A stretch of DNA of 64,000 bases. Source: Psychromonas marina (GTDB lineage: Bacteria > Pseudomonadota > Gammaproteobacteria > Enterobacterales > Psychromonadaceae). Positions within the stretch are counted from its first letter, which is position 1. Every line of letters begins with the position of its first letter. The DNA lies in assembly GCF_030161115.1 (NCBI RefSeq), contig NZ_BSPQ01000004.1:175140-239139 (forward strand), written 5' to 3'. Made by a program: the position numbers and the translations under genes. The notes beneath the pieces are model-generated. The model was not told where the DNA came from and ran no database searches. It saw only the letters and a program-made list of their open reading frames with translations. Shown piece after piece: positions 59,930 to 64,000 of this stretch.

Positions 59930-61135
59930 ATGAGTAAAGTAAAAAAGGTTGTTCTCGCTTATTCTGGTGGTTTAGATACATCGGCTATCATTCCATGGTT
60001 AAAAGAGACTTACGATAACTGTGAAATCGTTGCTTTTTGTGCTGATGTTGGCCAAGGCGAGGAAGAACTAATTGGTTTACACGAAAAAGCGATCGCATCG
60101 GGTGCTTCAGAATGTCACATTGTTGACCTGAAAGAAGAGTTTGTTAAAGATTACATCTACCCAACAATTGCTTCAGGCGCTGTTTACGAAGGGACTTATT
60201 TACTAGGTACGTCAATGGCACGTCCTATTATTGCAAAAGCACAAGTTGAAGTTGCATTAAAAACGGGTGCTGATGCTGTATGTCACGGTTGTACTGGTAA
60301 AGGTAATGACCAAATCCGTTTTGAAAGCTGTTTTGCAGCCCTTGCTCCAGAATTGCGTGTTATTGCGCCTTGGCGTGAGTGGGACATGGTTTCTCGTGAA
60401 GACCTTCTTGATTACCTTGCTGAGCGTAATATCGAATCAGCTGCTTCTGCCACTAAAATCTATAGCCGTGATGCGAATGCATGGCACATATCTCATGAAG
60501 GTGGCGAGTTAGAAGACCCGTACAACGAGCCAAGCAAAGGTGTTTGGACATTAACGGTTGATCCGTTAGATGCACCAAATGAACCAGAATACGTAACATT
60601 GAAAGTTGAAAATGCACGTGTAACAGCAGTTGATGGTGTTGAACTATCTCCATATGCAGCACTGATGTTATTAAATGAAAAAGCGGCGGCACATGGTGTT
60701 GGTCGTGTTGATATTACTGAAAACCGTACAGTCGGAATGAAGTCTCGTGGTTGTTACGAAACTCCGGGTGGTACTGTTATGGTGACTGCACTACGTGGTA
60801 TCGATGAATTAGTACATGATAAACCTTCACGTCGCTGGCGTGATCAAGTGGGCCAAGAATTTGCTCACTTAGTTTATGACGGTCGTTGGTTTACACCTTT
60901 ATGTGCTTCTTTACTTGCTGCTTCTGAATCACTAGCTGCAGACTCAAACGGTGAAGTAGTTGTTCGTCTATATAAAGGCCAAGCAACCGCAGTTAAGAAA
61001 AGATCACCAAACAGCCTTTACTCTGAAGAGTTCGCTACCTTTGGTGATGACAATGTTTATGACCAAAAACATGCTGAAGGTTTCATCCGTCTTTACTCTT
61101 TATCAAGCCGTATCCGTACCTTGAACAAAAAGTAA
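59930..61135 (+). CDS. argG: Argininosuccinate synthase
   Basis: 401 residues, type I. The ATP P-loop-like motif [11 protein letters not shown] is at residues 9-19, with [13 protein letters not shown] and [20 protein letters not shown] also present. It condenses citrulline and aspartate. It starts 63 bases after argF, a gap that includes the sequence ATACCAATTACA, also found at one end of other short repeats here. A hairpin follows the gene. Confidence 0.97.
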   Translation: MSKVKKVVLAYSGGLDTSAIIPWLKETYDNCEIVAFCADVGQGEEELIGLHEKAIASGASECHIVDLKEEFVKDYIYPTIASGAVYEGTYLLGTSMARPIIAKAQVEVALKTGADAVCHGCTGKGNDQIRFESCFAALAPELRVIAPWREWDMVSREDLLDYLAERNIESAASATKIYSRDANAWHISHEGGELEDPYNEPSKGVWTLTVDPLDAPNEPEYVTLKVENARVTAVDGVELSPYAALMLLNEKAAAHGVGRVDITENRTVGMKSRGCYETPGGTVMVTALRGIDELVHDKPSRRWRDQVGQEFAHLVYDGRWFTPLCASLLAASESLAADSNGEVVVRLYKGQATAVKKRSPNSLYSEEFATFGDDNVYDQKHAEGFIRLYSLSSRIRTLNKK

Positions 61136-61155
61136 TAATGAAACTGTAAATAGTT

Positions 61156-61187
61156 AATTCCTGCTTCGTTTCGACGCTGCAGGAATT
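61156..61187 (+). terminator. Hairpin after argG
   Basis: AATTCCTGC (61156-61164) pairs with GCAGGAATT (61179-61187) and is followed by TCTATTTTTATAA. It is probably a partial terminator between argG and argH. Confidence 0.55.
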
Positions 61188-61188
61188 T

Positions 61189-61232
61189 CTATTTTTATAA
61201 ACTCTTAAGGAACTGAGAGCTTATAAAAATAG
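61189..61232. repeat. 17-bp inverted repeat before argH
   Basis: CTATTTTTATAAACTCT (61189-61205) pairs with 61216-61232 at 16 of 17 positions around a 10-base loop. It is AT-rich and immediately follows the argG hairpin. It may influence readthrough into argH. Confidence 0.4.
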
Positions 61233-61267
61233 GATTGATCAATCATAAAATGTAATGGAGTTATAGA

Positions 61268-63142
61268 ATGGCATTATGGGGCGGACGTTTCAGCCAAGCG
61301 GCAGACGTAAAATTTAAATTATTCAATGACTCATTACGGTTTGATTACCGCTTAGCGGAGCAGGATATTATTGGTTCAATTGCTTGGTCGAAAGCATTAT
61401 TGAGCGTTAATATCTTAACGGTTGAAGAGCAAGTTCGTTTAGAAAAAGCATTAAGTGAATTATTGGTTTCAGTACAAGCAAACCCAGAGCAAGTATTACA
61501 ATCTGATGCTGAAGATATTCATTCATGGGTTGAAACGCAATTAATCAATCGTGTTGGTGATTTAGGTAAAAAATTACATACAGGTCGTAGCCGTAATGAC
61601 CAAGTCGCAACTGACCTGAAGCTATGGTGTAAGAAAACAGCACAAGAGCTAATTGTACATTTAGATAGCCTTGAAGCTAAGTTGATTGAACTGGCACGTA
61701 TTCACCAAGCTGTAGTTTTACCAGGTTATACCCATCTTCAGCGTGCGCAACCTGTTACCTTTTCCCATTGGTGTTTAGCATACCTTGAAATGTTAGAACG
61801 AGATCATAGTCGTCTTGAAGGTTGTTTAGAACGCATGGATACTTGCCCGCTAGGCAGTGGGGCACTTGCGGGTACGGGATACCCAATGGACAGAACCGCT
61901 TTAGCACATTCTTTAGGTTTTAAACGTGCAACACGCAATAGTTTAGATTCAGTTTCAGACCGAGACCATGTTGTAGAGCTAATGAGTTGTGCAACACTTT
62001 CAATGGTGCATTTATCACGTATGGCGGAAGATCTTATCTTCTATAATAGTGGTGAGTCAGGCTTTATCGAAATGTCGGATCAAGTAACTTCTGGTTCATC
62101 ATTAATGCCACAAAAGAAAAACCCTGATGCAATGGAGCTTATCCGTGGTAAATCAGGTCGAGTATTTGGTTCATTAGCAGGTATGTTAATGACGCTTAAA
62201 GCATTGCCACTTGCTTACAACAAAGATATGCAAGAAGACAAAGAAGGTTTATTTGACGCATTAGATACTTGGGGCGATTGTCTTGAAATGGCTGCAATGG
62301 CATTAACAGATCTTAAAGTTAATGAAGAGCGTACTAAAGAAGCTGCTCAAGGTGGTTATTCCAATGCGACGGAACTTGCTGACTACTTAGTTGCAAAAGG
62401 AATTCCATTCCGTGAAGCACACCATATTGTAGGCGTGGCTGTTGTTGCAGCGATTGAAAAAGGTGTACCGCTAGAAGAGTTAACGGTTGCTGAATTCAAA
62501 GAATTCTCTGACGTTATTGAAGATGATGTATATCCAACACTAACCTTGGAAGCAACCCTTGCTGCGCGTAAAGCACAAGGCGGTGTATCACCTGAGCAAA
62601 TCGAATATGCATTAAAAGAAGCCGAGCAACGTCTTGCAGATCGAGATACTTCAGGGCTAATTATTCGTACGGCAAGAATAACCGATTTAGAACGTGTCGA
62701 ATCGATGGTTAATCACTGGGCTCAAAAAGGTGAGAACCTGCCTAGAGATAAATCTGACCTTGCGCAATCTGTTGGAGAGTTTGCTGTTACTGAGGTTGAA
62801 GGGAGCGTGACGGGTTGTGGTTCTTTATACATTTACGATACAGGTCTTGCTGAGATTCGTTCGTTAGGTGTTGAACCTGGTTTTGAGCGTCGTGGTCAAG
62901 GAAGTGCATTAGTTGAGTTACTCGTTAAACGCGCTGAGAAACTAGCGATTAAACGTGTATTTGTATTAACGCGTATGCCTGAGTTCTTTATGAAGTTAGG
63001 CTTTAGTCCTACAAGTAAAAGCACCATGCCTGAAAAAGTAATGAAGGACTGTGCGGGTTGTATTCGTCAGCATGCCTGTGATGAAGTTGCTTTAGAGTTC
63101 AAAATTAAAAGCAGTACATTAATACATAAAGAAGCCATTTAG
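61268..63142 (+). CDS. argH: Bifunctional argininosuccinate lyase / N-acetylglutamate synthase, ArgH(A)
   Basis: 624 residues against about 460 for a plain ArgH. The lyase part (1 to about 455) has [25 protein letters not shown] [15 protein letters not shown] and the signature [12 protein letters not shown] near residue 275. A GNAT domain (about 463-610) follows directly, starting [15 protein letters not shown], with the acetyl-CoA loop [12 protein letters not shown] at about 539. This fusion is known as ArgH(A) in Moritella, vibrios and relatives. It gives both the first and the last step of arginine synthesis. No separate argA is visible in the window. Confidence 0.95.
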   Translation: MALWGGRFSQAADVKFKLFNDSLRFDYRLAEQDIIGSIAWSKALLSVNILTVEEQVRLEKALSELLVSVQANPEQVLQSDAEDIHSWVETQLINRVGDLGKKLHTGRSRNDQVATDLKLWCKKTAQELIVHLDSLEAKLIELARIHQAVVLPGYTHLQRAQPVTFSHWCLAYLEMLERDHSRLEGCLERMDTCPLGSGALAGTGYPMDRTALAHSLGFKRATRNSLDSVSDRDHVVELMSCATLSMVHLSRMAEDLIFYNSGESGFIEMSDQVTSGSSLMPQKKNPDAMELIRGKSGRVFGSLAGMLMTLKALPLAYNKDMQEDKEGLFDALDTWGDCLEMAAMALTDLKVNEERTKEAAQGGYSNATELADYLVAKGIPFREAHHIVGVAVVAAIEKGVPLEELTVAEFKEFSDVIEDDVYPTLTLEATLAARKAQGGVSPEQIEYALKEAEQRLADRDTSGLIIRTARITDLERVESMVNHWAQKGENLPRDKSDLAQSVGEFAVTEVEGSVTGCGSLYIYDTGLAEIRSLGVEPGFERRGQGSALVELLVKRAEKLAIKRVFVLTRMPEFFMKLGFSPTSKSTMPEKVMKDCAGCIRQHACDEVALEFKIKSSTLIHKEAI

Positions 63143-63180
63143 TGTTGAATAAAAACTAGCTTCTATTATTTAAGTAATTA

Positions 63181-63212
63181 AAAACGCCAATCTCATTAGA
63201 TTGGCGTTTTTG
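63181..63212. terminator. Bidirectional terminator after argH
   Basis: AAAACGCCAATCT (63181-63193) pairs perfectly with 63198-63210 around CATT, with TTTTTG after it and A-rich sequence before it. It serves the convergent gene as well. Confidence 0.9.
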
Positions 63213-63228
63213 TTTGCGGTGTTCAACT

Positions 63229-63771
63229 CTATTTACTTTCTTCTATATATTCATTCTTCAAATTAACGTAATGCGCTGCAGAGCGTTTTAAGAAAGCAAA
63301 CTCTTTTTCAGTTAATGGGCGCGCAGCTTTGGCTGGCGAACCAACATATAAGAAGCCAGATGCTAATATTTTATTTGGCGGCACTAATGCACCTGCCGCT
63401 AAAATGACATCATCTTCAATTTTTGCATTGTCTAATACGATAGCGCCCATACCAATTAAAACACGATCACCTATTTCGCAGGCATGCAACATCGCTTTAT
63501 GACCAACTGTAACATCTTCACCTATATGTAAAGAGTAACCATCCACACTTGCTTCGCCTTTACGTGCAACATGCAAAACAGAACCATCTTGAATATTGGT
63601 GCGTTTACCCACTTTTATATTATTTACATCACCGCGTAAAACACACATAGGCCAAATACTGACATCATCAGCTAATTCAACATCGCCTATAACGGTAGAA
63701 AAAGGATCAATATAAACATTATTAGCTATTTTAGGTGACATACCTTTATAAGCACGCAAGACAGGAAACAT
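63229..63771 (-). CDS. Gamma carbonic anhydrase family protein (YrdA-like)
   Basis: 180 residues from the ATG whose complement is at 63769-63771; a second ATG 12 bases upstream overlaps the ribosome binding site GAGG and is rejected. Left-handed beta-helix hexapeptide repeats run through most of the protein. The three metal-type histidines are visible in LHVARK and GHKAMLHACEIGD. RGDVNNIKVGKRTNIQDGS is the family hallmark. The E. coli homologue is YrdA; its enzymatic activity is not established. Confidence 0.92.
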   Translation of the reverse strand: MFPVLRAYKGMSPKIANNVYIDPFSTVIGDVELADDVSIWPMCVLRGDVNNIKVGKRTNIQDGSVLHVARKGEASVDGYSLHIGEDVTVGHKAMLHACEIGDRVLIGMGAIVLDNAKIEDDVILAAGALVPPNKILASGFLYVGSPAKAARPLTEKEFAFLKRSAAHYVNLKNEYIEESK

Positions 63772-63840
63772 AATAAACCTCATTTAATAGGATCAAAATG
63801 TAACTATACGATACAAAAGTGTGTGTAACAAAGCTAAATC

Positions 63841-63860
63841 TGTGGATAACTTGTGGCTAA
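63841..63860. other. Two DnaA-box-like sequences
   Basis: TGTGGATAA (63841-63849) is an exact DnaA box on the minus strand, and TGTGGCTAA (63852-63860) is a one-mismatch copy 11 bp on. They lie upstream of the end-of-window promoter. Function unproven. Confidence 0.35.
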
Positions 63861-63912
63861 AATAGGTATAAAAACTAATTGCAAAAATAACCCTTTTTTT
63901 AATAGAAAAGGC

Positions 63913-63940
63913 TTGCCAATGTTCTTTCAATCCCTATAAT
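63913..63940 (+). promoter_or_regulatory. Strong sigma70 promoter reading out of the window (possible rRNA/tRNA operon)
   Basis: -35 TTGCCA (63913-63918), 16-base spacer, perfect -10 TATAAT (63935-63940), then a GC-rich discriminator ACGCCGC. A/T tracts just upstream look like an UP element. Such promoters are typical of stable RNA operons. No RNA gene is seen in the remaining 60 bases. Confidence 0.6.
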
Positions 63941-64000
63941 ACGCCGCACAGACAAGGACTGAGGCGCAAGCCACTAACCTAGTCGGAACCAACAAACTCC

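Noticed and set aside
1..64000. CRISPR arrays, prophage, integrons, toxin-antitoxin or defence genes
   Set aside because: I looked for regularly spaced repeats, integrase/transposase motifs and typical small paired genes on both strands and saw none. All large ORFs fit housekeeping, transport or signalling families.

Overview
The window looks like a chromosomal segment of a marine, probably cold-adapted gammaproteobacterium. The best guess is Psychromonas or a close relative (Moritella, Vibrio and Shewanella are the other candidates). The reasons are the AT-rich composition, the argCBFG-argH(A) cluster whose last gene is an ArgH/N-acetyltransferase fusion, the bipA-glnA-ntrBC neighbourhood with yihY-dtd nearby, and the rph-pyrE pair. 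Almost everything is core metabolism, transport or signalling. I saw no phage, no intact insertion sequence, no CRISPR array, and no tRNA or rRNA gene inside the window. This is a judgement from protein features, not from a database search.

Layout. 1-1477: end of a probable DUF2868 gene and a DUF3482 GTPase. 1906-7469: complete oppABCDF oligopeptide importer behind a long leader with two palindromes. 7801-10565: hcp-hcr (nitrosative stress and NO chemistry). 10903-13313: yqiJ-yqiK membrane protein/flotillin pair. 13469-15974: voltage-gated-type K+ channel, LysE-type exporter and outer-membrane phospholipase A. 16063-22112: recG, an AsmA-like protein, a CNNM/CorC-type CBS protein and a Bcr/CflA drug exporter. 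22186-29359 (all minus strand): nitrogen locus, in transcription order glnA (GSI), glnN (GSIII), a DUF4124 gene, ntrB, ntrC. 29797-37800: typA/bipA, yihY, dtd, an M16 protease, rph, pyrE. 37941-42766 (minus): tetR-adaptor-RND pump operon. 42928-48553: galE, tusA, a small membrane ORF, ppc, argE. 48646-56994: a chemoreceptor, a 1667-residue hybrid kinase and an HD-GYP response regulator. 57141-63142: argCBFG-argH(A). 63229-63771: a gamma-carbonic-anhydrase-fold protein. The last ~90 bases carry a strong sigma70-type promoter reading out of the window, perhaps the start of an rRNA or tRNA operon.

How the genes fit together. The nitrogen locus can be read as one circuit. Two NtrC-type sites exactly 20 bp apart lie upstream of glnA. 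A very good sigma54 promoter precedes the second, structurally different glutamine synthetase glnN. The NtrB/NtrC pair that would control both is encoded just downstream. Arginine synthesis is represented by argE plus argCBFGH(A), with two ARG-box-like sequences overlapping a sigma70 promoter before argC. ppc has two near-identical copies of a HexR-type palindrome around its promoter, which would tie anaplerosis to sugar-catabolic control. The RND operon and the opp operon share an almost identical TetR-type palindrome.

I found no clearly new multi-gene system. The most rewarding leads are the GSIII gene inserted into the glnA-ntrBC locus, a 55-codon membrane ORF with an FNR/CRP-like site, the shared TetR-type palindromes, the HexR-type boxes at ppc, and a ~220-bp MITE-like hairpin element.
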